Both the position numbers and the translations under genes were made by a program. 64,000 bases of DNA from Odoribacter laneus YIT 12061 (GTDB lineage Bacteria > Bacteroidota > Bacteroidia > Bacteroidales > Marinifilaceae): contig NZ_JH594598.1 of NCBI RefSeq assembly GCF_000243215.1, positions 153,346 to 217,345 on the forward strand. Direction: 5' to 3'. Shown here in pieces: positions 8,176 to 17,150 of the stretch. The notes below the pieces were generated by a model. That model ran no database searches. It was not told the DNA's origin and was given only the letters and a program-made list of their open reading frames with translations. Every line of letters begins with the position of its first letter. Position 1 is the first letter of the stretch.

Positions 8176-8766
8176 TTACCGGTTTTCTGTTTCCCGATGA
8201 TATCTTATTGTATAGCCTCCAGCCGAAAGTATCAAAGAATCAGCCGAAAGGGTTTCAATATGTAAGGTGTCTGTAAAAATTATAGTTTGCCCATTCCCTA
8301 AACTCTTTCCTTTTAGCAACAATTTATTTCCTTCCTTTTGCCAATGTTCATACACCAGGGTAGCCATATTCACCGACTCTGCTATCCCTCCGTTTTCTAT
8401 CCGGATCCCTTGCATTACTCCGGGCATTCCCTTAACAGCCTCCAACCAGGTTCCTATTATTTCCGGACACTCCCTTTGTCCCGGCACTACAATAATCTTG
8501 GTTGCCCTGATTATCCCCCCTTCCGGCTTTTCCGCATAATATATCGTCGCCGTATCTCCCAGCAAAATTCCCTCTTTCACCACTTTTTCTGCATCTGCAG
8601 TACTTATGGTCACGACATCTCCCCCAGCTGTCTTTATCATCAGAGTATTCATCGAAGCCTCGGTAATCACTCCTTTTAAAGATTGCTCTTTATGGGTTTG
8701 ACAAGCACTCCATAAAAAAATCACCCCTATTATCCCCAATAGTAATTTTCCTTTTTTCATTGTCAT
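8176..8766 (-). CDS. Lipocalin-like lipoprotein
   Basis: The 196-residue protein has a lipoprotein signal (MKKGKLLLGIIGVIFLWSAC) with the lipidated Cys near residue 22. An SH3/OB-like beta region follows (LKGVITEASMNTLMIKT, then GDTATIYYAEKPEGG). The C-terminal domain begins IIGTWLEAV and ends with TLHIETLSADSLILS, the pattern of the lipocalin-like (DUF4923/Lipocalin_4) lipoproteins of Bacteroidales. The start at the second Met (8760) puts the signal peptide in its usual form and may be the true one. It is monocistronic. TAAATTTG on the minus strand at 8787-8794 is a good -7 box. Confidence 0.75.
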   Translation of the reverse strand: MTMKKGKLLLGIIGVIFLWSACQTHKEQSLKGVITEASMNTLMIKTAGGDVVTISTADAEKVVKEGILLGDTATIYYAEKPEGGIIRATKIIVVPGQRECPEIIGTWLEAVKGMPGVMQGIRIENGGIAESVNMATLVYEHWQKEGNKLLLKGKSLGNGQTIIFTDTLHIETLSADSLILSAGGYTIRYHRETENR

Positions 8767-8786
8767 CTGTTTTTAACTGTATTTCA

Positions 8787-8794
8787 CAAATTTA
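8787..8794 (-). promoter_or_regulatory. Candidate -7 box for the lipocalin-like gene
   Basis: The minus-strand reading TAAATTTG fits TAnnTTTG and lies about 20-35 bases before the start codons of the gene ending at 8176. No clear TTTG was found at the -33 position. Confidence 0.4.
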
Positions 8795-9093
8795 CACTCA
8801 TCCGAATCCTATGTCGGCATTCCATATTTTCTCAAAATACTTACCAAATCCGTTTTCTCTTTTACAATCTTTCCTAATCTCTATTCCCCTAGTTTTTGAG
8901 CTATTCTACAAAACCGTTTTCAAAAGAAGCAATAAATTTCCATACTCCCAAACAAATTCTATCCGAATAAAAACACATTTTATTTTTCCTTTTTTATCTT
9001 ATCCCCAAACATGCCCAGCCCTCAAATCTAAAGTTTACTTAATCAATTTTAAAGCAACTAATATATACATAAAAATACTAAAAACCAGATAGT

Positions 9094-9101
9094 TACATTT
9101 G
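9094..9101 (+). promoter_or_regulatory. Candidate -7 box for the protease operon
   Basis: TACATTTG fits the Bacteroidota TAnnTTTG box and lies 69 bases before the start of the gene at 9171. The -33 element is not evident. The preceding 300 bases (8795-9093) hold AT-rich sequence with no gene I can support. Confidence 0.45.
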
Positions 9102-9170
9102 CAAAATCTTTAGCGCTGATGTATTTTTGTATACGTGCTAAACATAAAATCTAAATAACAGTTTTATTAC

Positions 9171-10313
9171 ATGAAACAAACATTTACTTTTTATCCTTCT
9201 CTCATAGCCTCTACAGCTAGTACTGCTAATGCTGAAATCTTTGACTTAAGTATAGAAGCCTTTGAACAGGGAGAATATTTAAAATCTCTCCATTTATTAC
9301 TGGATTCCATCAACAAAGATTTGAGAACTAGTTACAGTAATCCGCAAGGGAACGAATTTCACATTCCTCACGGCCCCCTTTTTATCCGCTTAAAGGAGGA
9401 CGAGGAACAATTACATATTACGGCTCCGTTTTTAATTCTACCGGAGAAAAACCAAATTGCTATGCTAAGACAAGTGAGCAGCCTCAACTTCAACGATCTC
9501 GACTTGGCTCATCTGGTCCTAAAAGGGAATCAATTTTACTTTGAATACCACTGTCCTCTTTCTTTCAGTCATCCCCGTAAAATCCACTATGTTCTGAAAG
9601 AAATTTGTACCATAGGGAACAAATACGACTACGAATTTCAGGATTTGTTCGCAGTTCAAAGAATAAACCGGCCTTTCTTTACACCTTATACTCCGGAGGA
9701 AGTAGAATATGTATATGAAGCGATACAACAAAGTTGTAAAGAATGCCTGCAAGGTTTGAGGTATTTTGAGTCCTCCCGGAAATTCGGAGATATGTGGGAT
9801 ATTCTTTCGGCTACTTTCCTGAAAATAATGTACGTAGCTCATCCACAAGGTAGTTTGCGCGATACACTGGAAAAAGCCATCCGGGATATGAACCGGAATA
9901 TTCCTTTGGCAGCCATCGTCACCAACGGCAGGCAGACGCTGGAAGAGATACAAGCTCTTTCTCCGGAAGAATTAGCTAAAAGCCTCTATTTTACAGCAAC
10001 ATTCATCTCTGACAAGCAGCGCTCTAATATGCAAAAGATACGGGAAGATTATGAGAAATGCTATAAGCAAGTTTCAGCTTGTCTGGAAGCCGGTGATTAT
10101 AGAACAGTTTGTCTCCGGATTACACACAAATTTTATGAAACTTACTATCAAAATCACATGCAGGAAGATTTGAATTGCATTCTGGTAAAAGCTTTAACCC
10201 AAGCTTCGGCTTGTTCCTGGAGCAAAGCTGCTCCTATTTTGTATCAGACATTGGAAGCCATTATGCAAGGTCCGCAGAAAAATACCAAGTTTCAGAATCC
10301 GATTGCAGCCTAA
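9171..10313 (+). CDS. Conserved protein of unknown function, first gene of protease operon
   Basis: The 380-residue soluble protein has no signal peptide or membrane span. Residues about 55-160 (IRLKEDEEQLHITAPFL, then NDLDLAHLVLKGNQFYFEY) read like a YbjN/type III-chaperone-like alpha-beta fold, which also seems present in the next gene's C-terminal part. Residues about 170-370 are mainly helical with no motif I recognise. It begins with an ASTASTANAE run. The gene is followed 21 bp later by the trypsin-like protease gene in the same direction, so the two are probably co-transcribed from the candidate box at 9094. Possible roles are partner, substrate or inhibitor of the protease; none is proven. 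Confidence 0.7.
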   Translation: MKQTFTFYPSLIASTASTANAEIFDLSIEAFEQGEYLKSLHLLLDSINKDLRTSYSNPQGNEFHIPHGPLFIRLKEDEEQLHITAPFLILPEKNQIAMLRQVSSLNFNDLDLAHLVLKGNQFYFEYHCPLSFSHPRKIHYVLKEICTIGNKYDYEFQDLFAVQRINRPFFTPYTPEEVEYVYEAIQQSCKECLQGLRYFESSRKFGDMWDILSATFLKIMYVAHPQGSLRDTLEKAIRDMNRNIPLAAIVTNGRQTLEEIQALSPEELAKSLYFTATFISDKQRSNMQKIREDYEKCYKQVSACLEAGDYRTVCLRITHKFYETYYQNHMQEDLNCILVKALTQASACSWSKAAPILYQTLEAIMQGPQKNTKFQNPIAA

Positions 10314-10334
10314 ACAAAATATAAAACATACGCT

Positions 10335-11450
10335 ATGCAAGAATTGATTTACCATTCTATATATAAAGTCAGTCAAGCCCGGGGATCCGGCAGTTGCTTT
10401 TATTTAAAAGATTACAATTTGTTCGTTACGAACAGCCATGTCGTAGAAGGCTTTCGGCAGGTTGCCCTGGAAGATCACCACCGCAACCGTTATCCGGCAC
10501 GGGTCATATTAGCCCATCCGGCCTTAGACGTAGCTTTTCTTAAAGCAGAATCCGATTTTTCCTTTTTGCCTGATTTACCGCTTGCAAAGGAAGAAGCAGC
10601 TATCGGCAGTAAAATCCGGGTAGCCGGCTACCCTTTCGGCATGCCGTTTACCCTTACGGAAGGTACTGTTTCCTCTCCCCATCAATACATGGACGGTTAC
10701 TACCAGCTCCAAACGGATGCCGCTGTTAATCCAGGCAACAGTGGAGGTCCTATGCTAAACGAAAAAGGGGAAGTCATTGCCATTACGACCAGTAAATTCA
10801 CGAATGCAGATAACATGGGATTCGGTATTCCTATTCATACCTTGTTTCCTTTACTGGAAAAAAGCCGTAATTTAAATTTAGAATACTTAAGTATTCAATG
10901 TAGTTGCTGCGATGAAATCATTACAGAAGAGGAGGATTATTGTCCCTGCTGTGGAAATAAAATTCCTTTCTATTTATTTCACGAACGCCCCCTAACCGAT
11001 ATTGCCGTATACTGTGAAAAAGCGATCGAAGATATGGGGGTCAATCCGCTCTTGACCCGTATAGGACAGGAAAATTGGACGTTCCATTCAGGCAAGTCTG
11101 AAATCCGTATGTTTATCTATCAGCAATCCTTCTTGTTTTGCACTTCTCCGATTAACACTTTACCCAAAAAAAATTTCGGACCTTTATTACATTATTTGTT
11201 GACGGTTCCTGACTTGGCTCCTTACCAAATCGGATTAAATGGGAATCAGATTTTCCTATCTTATCGGATCCATCTTTCTGATGTTTTATCGGACACAGAC
11301 CGTATTATTCAGAAAAATATTACCCAAATGGCAGCCCGGGCAGACGAGTTGGCAGATTACTTGGCCGAAACCTATGGATGCGGATTTCCCCCTTGTACCC
11401 GTATTGATCAGCCGGTTAATAACTCCTCTTTTTCTATAAAAACGGAGTAA
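10335..11450 (+). CDS. Cytosolic trypsin-like serine protease with zinc ribbon and YbjN-like tail
   Basis: The 371-residue protein has an S1/HtrA-type catalytic domain at about 1-175 with the whole triad: His35 in TNSHVVEG, Asp65 in HPALDVAFL, Ser136 in NPGNSGGP. There is no signal peptide, which is unusual because HtrA-type proteases are normally exported, and no PDZ domain. A zinc ribbon follows with C189-x2-C192 and C203-x2-C206. The C-terminal 160 residues (IRMFIYQQSFLFC, IGLNGNQIFLSYRI) resemble the YbjN/chaperone-like fold of the upstream partner. The architecture suggests a regulated cytosolic protease that docks on its partner. The spacing of 21 bp to the upstream gene supports an operon. 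The function is unknown. Confidence 0.8.
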   Translation: MQELIYHSIYKVSQARGSGSCFYLKDYNLFVTNSHVVEGFRQVALEDHHRNRYPARVILAHPALDVAFLKAESDFSFLPDLPLAKEEAAIGSKIRVAGYPFGMPFTLTEGTVSSPHQYMDGYYQLQTDAAVNPGNSGGPMLNEKGEVIAITTSKFTNADNMGFGIPIHTLFPLLEKSRNLNLEYLSIQCSCCDEIITEEEDYCPCCGNKIPFYLFHERPLTDIAVYCEKAIEDMGVNPLLTRIGQENWTFHSGKSEIRMFIYQQSFLFCTSPINTLPKKNFGPLLHYLLTVPDLAPYQIGLNGNQIFLSYRIHLSDVLSDTDRIIQKNITQMAARADELADYLAETYGCGFPPCTRIDQPVNNSSFSIKTE

Positions 11451-11484
11451 AACACGGAGGATAAATAGGTAAAACGGCCAATCT

Positions 11485-12600
11485 CTACTTTTCTAACAAA
11501 GGAAGATATTCCCCGTATCCTTGTGCTTCCATATCTTCTTTGGGTATAAATCGTAAAGCCGCACTGTTGATACAATATCGCAAACCTCCCTGTTCTCTGG
11601 GTCCATCATTAAAAACATGTCCGAGGTGGGCGTTCCCGGTCTTACTACGTACTTCAACTCTTCTCATTCCATGCGAGGTATCCATTCGCTCTTCGATCAA
11701 TCCTTTTTGAATGGGTTTTGAAAAACTAGGCCAGCCGCATCCGGAATCGAATTTATCGGTAGAGATAAATAAAGGTTCCCCAGTCGTAATATCGACATAA
11801 ATTCCTTCCCTGTATTCATTCCAATACTCATTCCGGAAAGGTGGCTCTGTTGCATTTTTTTGGGTGACAGCATATTGCTCCGGCGATAAACGGGCTTTCA
11901 AACGGGCATCGTCCGGTTTACGATAGACCGGATCTCCCGTCTTATCGGTTTTTACAGCTTCGGAAGGCTCTATTTCTTTCTTCTGCTCCGGATGTGCTTT
12001 CCGGGCCATTTCGAATAGTTCCGGAGAAATGTGACAATAACCTCCCGGATTTTTATCCAGGTAATCCTGATGATAACCTTCCGCAACATAAAAATTGGTC
12101 AACGGTTTTATTTCTATCGCCAACGGCTTCTTATATTCACGGGCCAAAGCGTAAACGGCCTTTTCTATCACAGGAAGATCGGCCTTGTCGGTATAATAAA
12201 TACCCGTCCTGTACTGCGTCCCCCGGTCATTGCCCTGACGATTTAAACTCGTAGGATCTATCGTTTTAAAATACAATTCCAACAAAAACGGTAAATCCAC
12301 TTCCTGCGAATCATATACGACTTTCACGGTTTCGGCAAAACCGGTATTCCCACGACATACCTGCTGATAAGTGGGATTGACGATATTTCCATTGGCATAA
12401 CCGACCTGTGTATTTTTTACTCCCTGAATCTGTTTCATAAAATGCTCTGTTCCCCAAAAACAACCACCGGCTAAATAAATTTCTCTCTGATGATCCATGA
12501 CATTCTTTTGCTTAGTTTCAATAGCAGGTATATTCCCTCCGGTCCGTCCAGAGAAATGACCCGCTATTAACAATGTAATTACAATAATTATACTTTTCAT
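11485..12600 (-). CDS. msrAB: Bifunctional peptide methionine sulfoxide reductase MsrA/MsrB
   Basis: The 371-residue fusion reduces both S- and R-methionine sulfoxide in proteins. MsrA occupies about 38-200 with the catalytic GGCFWG (Cys47) and [15 protein letters not shown]. MsrB occupies about 225-365 with DSGCGWPSF and the catalytic RYCINS (Cys343). The zinc-binding CxxC pairs of many MsrB proteins are absent, so this is the non-zinc type. A hydrophobic N-terminal segment (residues 1-16) suggests export to the periplasm. It is monocistronic. TATTTTTG on the minus strand at 12699-12706 is a possible -7 box. Role: repair of oxidised envelope proteins. Confidence 0.93.
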   Translation of the reverse strand: MKSIIIVITLLIAGHFSGRTGGNIPAIETKQKNVMDHQREIYLAGGCFWGTEHFMKQIQGVKNTQVGYANGNIVNPTYQQVCRGNTGFAETVKVVYDSQEVDLPFLLELYFKTIDPTSLNRQGNDRGTQYRTGIYYTDKADLPVIEKAVYALAREYKKPLAIEIKPLTNFYVAEGYHQDYLDKNPGGYCHISPELFEMARKAHPEQKKEIEPSEAVKTDKTGDPVYRKPDDARLKARLSPEQYAVTQKNATEPPFRNEYWNEYREGIYVDITTGEPLFISTDKFDSGCGWPSFSKPIQKGLIEERMDTSHGMRRVEVRSKTGNAHLGHVFNDGPREQGGLRYCINSAALRFIPKEDMEAQGYGEYLPLLEK

Positions 12601-12932
12601 TTTTTCTCCGTCTTTTCTATTAATCGTAAATCCTTTCCTAAAAGTTATGTGTTTACGTTTTCTCTCCTTCTCTTTAACTTTTTTGTGTTCCCCCTAAACA
12701 AAAATACTTGAATATATGAACTTTCTGAACATTTATACCTCTTAATTTTTTTAATATTCTACCTATTACCAAAAGATAACTATTTATTATATTTATATAT
12801 TTCGCTTGATTTGAGTTAGTCCATAGTCTGCAATTTATTGAAGATTTCAGAAATAGAAGTGCCTCAGGTTTCCATTTGTCAGCATGGGGATAGAAAACTG
12901 ATTTTAGATTAACTATTATATTTTAAAAGCTT

Positions 12933-13243
12933 ATGAAAACCCTTTTCAGGAAGTCTGCAATGCTCTTATTCCATCGCTATGTTTATTTGCCTGCGATAAC
13001 GATGGCGAAACACCTGTCACCACTTTAAAACTTGATCCCGCAGAATGTACGATTAAAAACTGGAACTTCTCTTGCCTTAAAGGTGCTAAATTGGCTTCGA
13101 CATGGTACAACAATGTCAACGGATATACCGAAACGCAAACCGTAAAAGCCTGCATTATGAATATCGGGCAGACTGGTCCCGCCGAGTGCATGACCGAATG
13201 GTATAAGGGCAACTGTATAGCCCGTCCTATTCTGGCATTTTAA
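12933..13243 (+). pseudogene. Frameshifted small Cys-rich lipoprotein
   Basis: An ATG at 12933 starts MKTLFRKSAML, but the coding-like frame that follows is shifted: from 12956 it reads LIPSLCLFACDNDGE, a lipobox-like end of a signal peptide. It continues for a total of 95 residues (LKLDPAECTIKNWNFSC, WYKGNCIARPILAF) to a stop at 13241-13243. One base gained or lost between 12933 and 12956 would restore a roughly 103-residue lipoprotein with several cysteines. No other start codon opens the shifted frame. A good terminator follows. Either the gene is inactivated or the sequence has a single-base error. I do not recognise the family. Confidence 0.6.
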
Positions 13244-13260
13244 TGCTGTAACCGAAAAAT

Positions 13261-13298
13261 AAAAAGCTGTACAAAAAGTTCTTTTGTATAGCTTTTTT
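13261..13298 (+). terminator. Rho-independent terminator
   Basis: AAAAAGCTGTACAAAA pairs with TTTTGTATAGCTTTTTT across a short loop (AGTTC), followed by T-rich sequence. It lies 17 bases after the stop of the frameshifted lipoprotein gene. Confidence 0.8.
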
Positions 13299-13696
13299 AG
13301 TTTCTCCTATCAATTTGTTCTTTTTCCTTCCCCGCCTTCTTATAGATAAAATTAAAATATTTTTTCAATTCTTCTTAAAATTAACTAAAAAAAATGCATT
13401 CTATATAAATATAATTGTATTTTTATGCAGTTATAATTTCAATTTAAAATATTCTAGGGTATTATATGAATCAAATCCTTCCTTTTTTTTCTTTTTGAAA
13501 AAATCCGAACAAAAGAATTGCATAAATATACAAAACGCTATCCTACTGAAATAATCGTTAATTGATTTTATAAAAAGAAAAACTTATGAAAAACAACATA
13601 AGATCTAGGGGAAGATTTCTTCCCTGGATTATCCTTCTTATGTGAATATCTATCAATTTCCTGCTGGAGGATGGCAGGGCTTATAATCTCATTGGG
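13299..13696. other. AT-rich spacer before the fimbrillin-BspA gene
   Basis: About 400 bases of very AT-rich sequence. A 19-codon frame at 13586-13645 (MKNNIRSRGRFLPW, then hydrophobic) ends 52 bases before the next start codon and could be a leader peptide or the remnant of a signal sequence. Nothing else is supported; the frame at 13315-13554 is low complexity. Confidence 0.3.
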
Positions 13697-16279
13697 ATGA
13701 AAAAAATTTATTTATTGTGGGTGATTTCAATTTTTGCGATTTCAACATTTTCATGTAAAGACGACGATGACAACAAGGTTGTTCCGCCTCCTGTAGAAAA
13801 AGGAGCTGTCGTTATCAATGCTGTAATCGGTCTGGAAGGCAGAGCAAATCCAGAGGATGCACAAGGAACAAAATGGGCGGCAGGCGATCAGATCTGTGTT
13901 TTGACAAACGACAGTAGTTTTCTTTATCGTTATACGAATAATACGTGGGCAGCTACAGACACCAGTATGTATTTAGTATGGGGAGAAGAAAGTCTGGAAT
14001 TAAGTGGTTATTATCCAGGAACAAGCGGCGTATCCATGAAAACCTTTTCACTGCCGGTCGATCAGAAAGAGCAGAAGAATCTGGCAGCTGCAGATTATAT
14101 GATTTGCGATCCCTTTATGCTATCGGAATGTCCGGCCGATAAAACAGCCACGCTTCATTTTTCCCGTCTGACGACAAAAGTTACTTTCCGTATCCCAGCA
14201 TATGAAGGCGTCATTACGGACGTGAAAATCACTTCTCCTTGTAAAGGAATTACCAATGGTACTCCTGTAGAAGAAGCGGTTACGATCCTTCCCTATCAAA
14301 CCGGAGAAAACCAGTCTGCTATTTATTCTGCACTGCTTATCACCGGCGAAAAAGAGGTTTCTACTGAAAATTTTATCACTTTTATGGCCGACGATAAGGA
14401 AATGATGTTGCAGGGAATTCCAGCCATGACAGCCGGTTATGCTTATCAATATACGTTGAGTATAGAAGGGGAATCCGTTATTGTCACTCGGGTAGAAATC
14501 GGAGAATGGGGAGATTCCGGCAAAGACGAACCTCTGCCTGTAGACACTATACTTACTATTGAAGGCCAAGCCTTAGCGACATATTCAGAAGTGACCGCTC
14601 CTTATATCAAAGAATTGATTGTCACCGGAGAAATGAGTCCGGAAGCCTGGACAGCTCTGCTGAAATTCCCGCGTATTTCTTCCATTACCATTCAGGATTA
14701 TACAGGAACCCTCCCGGAAAATTGTTTTTACAATCTGGACACCAAAAAAACAACTTTACCGACTTCTCTGACAACTTTTAAAGCATTAAAGGTAACAGCT
14801 ATCGGAGAAAGTGCTTTTAGGGCCTGTCAATCGCTGCAAACGATAGAATTTCCAGAAGCACGAATTGTCGGTGACCATACTTTCTACAATTGCTACAATT
14901 TATCCACTATATCCTGCGAAAAAGTCGAAAAACTGGAAGCTTATGCTTTCGCCAACTGTAAAGCTGTCGTCTCCATAAACTTTCCGGTTTTACAGGAAGC
15001 CGGAAAATCTTCTCTCTATACCTGTTCTGCTTTACAGAATGTATCTCTTCCTCAAGTTAAGAAATTAGATTATGGCACTTTCTATTATTGTAAGGCCCTG
15101 ACTTCTATTACCCTTCCGGAAGTCACAGAATTCGATGATTATACGTTTGCCCATTGTACGGCACTTGTCTCAGCAGAATTTCCGAAATTAAAAAAAACCG
15201 GAACTTATACGTTTGCCCAATGTACGGCTTTTGAAACTTTATCCGCCCCGGTTTTAAAGGAGATTACCGACTTTATGTTTACGAACACAGCCATAAAGAA
15301 AATCCCGGATTGCCTTCAAAACGTCACAAAGGTCGGACAAAAAGCATTTTATACCTGTAAGGAGTTGACAGAAGTAACTTTAACTGAAATTGACACAGTA
15401 GGCGTAGGCGCTTTTTATCAATGTGCAGCCTTGAAGCAGGTTACCCTGGAATCAACCCGCTATATAGATGCAGATGCATTCCGCTCCTGCGCAGCCTTGG
15501 AAAGGCTGTCTTTACCTAAAGTGGAATTCATCGGCAATTTTGCTTTCAACAGTTGTACTAAATTAGAATCCATCGATTTACCTCAGGCTTTGTCAATAGG
15601 AAACTATACTTTTGCCAAATGTGAAAATATAAAAGAGGTGTCTGTGCCCAAAGTAGAATGGTTAGGCATGGAATGCTTCGAATATTGTTCTTCGCTGAAA
15701 AGTTTCAAATCTACTACCGTAAAGACAATTGATCCCCGTTGCTTTGCCGATTGCAGCGCGATGACAGAAGTGGACCTCCCGCTTCTCACCAATCTCTCCA
15801 GCTATATGTTTTATCGTTGCTATGCCCTGACTCAGGTAAATTTACCAAATGTAAAACGAGTAGGAAATTTTGTCTTCCATACCAATAAAGCACTCGAATC
15901 TATCTCCTTACCGGAAGTGACTTTCTTTGGGACAAATACGTTTAACGGATGTGCCAACCTACGGGAAGTAAATATCCCGAAAGCTGATACATTGGGATTT
16001 CAAATGTTTTCGTCTTGTACAAATTTATCTGAAATTTCCCTCCCAAGGGTCAACTATATCGATTCTAAAGCATTCCTGAAATGTTCCGGCCTAAACACCG
16101 TCAAATTCGGAGCCACCGGCGAAATTAAATTCAATGGTGCCGAGGTATTTTCAGAAGCTTCTTATTCAACTTGCGACCTCTATCTGAATGCAAACGGTAT
16201 CGAAATACAAAACGTAACCGGTACCAGTTGGAAAGATTATGTCTGGAAATCAGTCACTCCTTACCAACCTGAAAATTAA
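13697..16279 (+). CDS. Fimbrillin-like domain / BspA leucine-rich repeat surface lipoprotein
   Basis: The 860-residue protein has a lipoprotein signal ending in STFSC with an acidic CKDDDDN start to the mature chain. Residues about 35-265 resemble a fimbrillin/Mfa-like domain (AADYMICD, LHFSRLTTKVTFRI). From about 330 to 850 there are about 20 BspA-type LRR_5 repeats of 22-24 residues with the pattern x-AFxxCxxLxxIxLPxxxxIG (for example FYYCKALTSITLPEV, FAHCTALVSAEFPKL). Such proteins are surface-exposed adhesins or matrix-binding proteins in Bacteroidetes. Asp residues after the lipidated Cys are the surface-export (LES-like) context in this phylum. A strong terminator follows 4 bases after the stop, so the gene is monocistronic. 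Confidence 0.85.
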   Translation: MKKIYLLWVISIFAISTFSCKDDDDNKVVPPPVEKGAVVINAVIGLEGRANPEDAQGTKWAAGDQICVLTNDSSFLYRYTNNTWAATDTSMYLVWGEESLELSGYYPGTSGVSMKTFSLPVDQKEQKNLAAADYMICDPFMLSECPADKTATLHFSRLTTKVTFRIPAYEGVITDVKITSPCKGITNGTPVEEAVTILPYQTGENQSAIYSALLITGEKEVSTENFITFMADDKEMMLQGIPAMTAGYAYQYTLSIEGESVIVTRVEIGEWGDSGKDEPLPVDTILTIEGQALATYSEVTAPYIKELIVTGEMSPEAWTALLKFPRISSITIQDYTGTLPENCFYNLDTKKTTLPTSLTTFKALKVTAIGESAFRACQSLQTIEFPEARIVGDHTFYNCYNLSTISCEKVEKLEAYAFANCKAVVSINFPVLQEAGKSSLYTCSALQNVSLPQVKKLDYGTFYYCKALTSITLPEVTEFDDYTFAHCTALVSAEFPKLKKTGTYTFAQCTAFETLSAPVLKEITDFMFTNTAIKKIPDCLQNVTKVGQKAFYTCKELTEVTLTEIDTVGVGAFYQCAALKQVTLESTRYIDADAFRSCAALERLSLPKVEFIGNFAFNSCTKLESIDLPQALSIGNYTFAKCENIKEVSVPKVEWLGMECFEYCSSLKSFKSTTVKTIDPRCFADCSAMTEVDLPLLTNLSSYMFYRCYALTQVNLPNVKRVGNFVFHTNKALESISLPEVTFFGTNTFNGCANLREVNIPKADTLGFQMFSSCTNLSEISLPRVNYIDSKAFLKCSGLNTVKFGATGEIKFNGAEVFSEASYSTCDLYLNANGIEIQNVTGTSWKDYVWKSVTPYQPEN

Positions 16280-16282
16280 TTC

Positions 16283-16321
16283 AAAATGGTGACAAAAGGA
16301 CGGTTCTTTTGTCACCATTTT
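16283..16321 (+). terminator. Strong hairpin, shared with a copy at 26729
   Basis: AAAATGGTGACAAAAG and CTTTTGTCACCATTTT form a perfect 16-bp stem with loop GACGGTT. It ends the BspA-like gene. The loop plus right arm (GGACGGTTCTTTTGTCAC) recurs on the minus strand at 26729-26746, so this is probably a dispersed palindromic element serving as a terminator. Confidence 0.85.
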
Positions 16322-16699
16322 CATTTTCTCTCCTTCCCCACAACCAGCATACAAAACCACAAAAAGTCCACGGGCTTATTAAAAGAATCAACACAAATAA
16401 TGTGGATAGATTCACATTTAGGACCTTTCCTCCTTATCTATTTTTCCATTTGTTTTTCATTTCTCTTTCGTTCCTCTTTCTTTCTCTTCGCTGATTATAC
16501 CAGTAACATACAAGCCCCGGAATCAAAAAGACGACTATACTCATGATGATTGTTTCCATATGATTATATTGATTTTTTGTTCTACTTATCCTCCCTAGCA
16601 AATATGGCGCCCAACATAATTATCCTTCCGATGTCGGTGGTGTTAAATTAAATATTGGCCGTTAAAGTAACAAATATAACTAATAAGAGGGACACAGTA

Positions 16700-17014
16700 A
16701 TGATTGTCAATTTAAAAAAATTTCATAGAGTTGGGGGTATATGCCATAGCGGCTCCTTTGGGTCTATTCAATCAAAGAGAAGTGCAGGGAGCCAATGTGT
16801 TTATCGAATAGAAAGTTGTAGGGAATCCGAATCGGCTAAACGATACAAAAACCCCACCTTGATAGGTAAAGGGTACAGATACATGGGATATGTACCTTTA
16901 TTCTATGCTAACAAGAAAGGAGTGCTGCTCGTTGTCTTTGATTCAGCAGAAAATACTCCTTTTATCCCCTGTAAAACAAGTATAAGTTACCCGGCAGGAA
17001 AGATAGTTTTATAA
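16700..17014 (+). CDS. Uncertain short ORF, possibly decayed
   Basis: From ATG 16700 a 104-codon frame runs MIVNLKKFHRVGG to PAGKIVL. The second half (GYRYMGYVPLFYANKKG, LLVVFDSAENTPFI) reads like protein. The first half is less convincing, and an overlapping frame at 16722-16811 (LGVYAIAAPLGLF, REVQGANVFIE, stop) looks more protein-like there, as if a one-base shift in the A-run at 16714-16720 had split a gene. No family is recognised. The rest of the region 16322-17150 holds no gene I can support. Confidence 0.25.
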   Translation: MIVNLKKFHRVGGICHSGSFGSIQSKRSAGSQCVYRIESCRESESAKRYKNPTLIGKGYRYMGYVPLFYANKKGVLLVVFDSAENTPFIPCKTSISYPAGKIVL

Positions 17015-17051
17015 TCGGTAATAAAAGAAACGTCCCCTATCCCCTTTTTAC

Positions 17052-17059
17052 TATCTTTG
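17052..17059 (+). promoter_or_regulatory. Candidate -7 box for the EamA transporter
   Basis: TATCTTTG fits TAnnTTTG and lies 92 bases before the start at 17151. No TTTG is found at the matching -33 position. Confidence 0.45.
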
Positions 17060-17150
17060 CAACAAGGGTAAAAGTGTAAAAAACAAATCCGGTTCTCTGC
17101 TTCTCTGATGGAAGTAACAGCAACCGATTCCTTCCTAGGACTATAAATAC

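Noticed and set aside
9519-9953. 144-codon frame opposite the gene at 9171
   Set aside because: Antisense shadow of a gene with better codon character and operon context.
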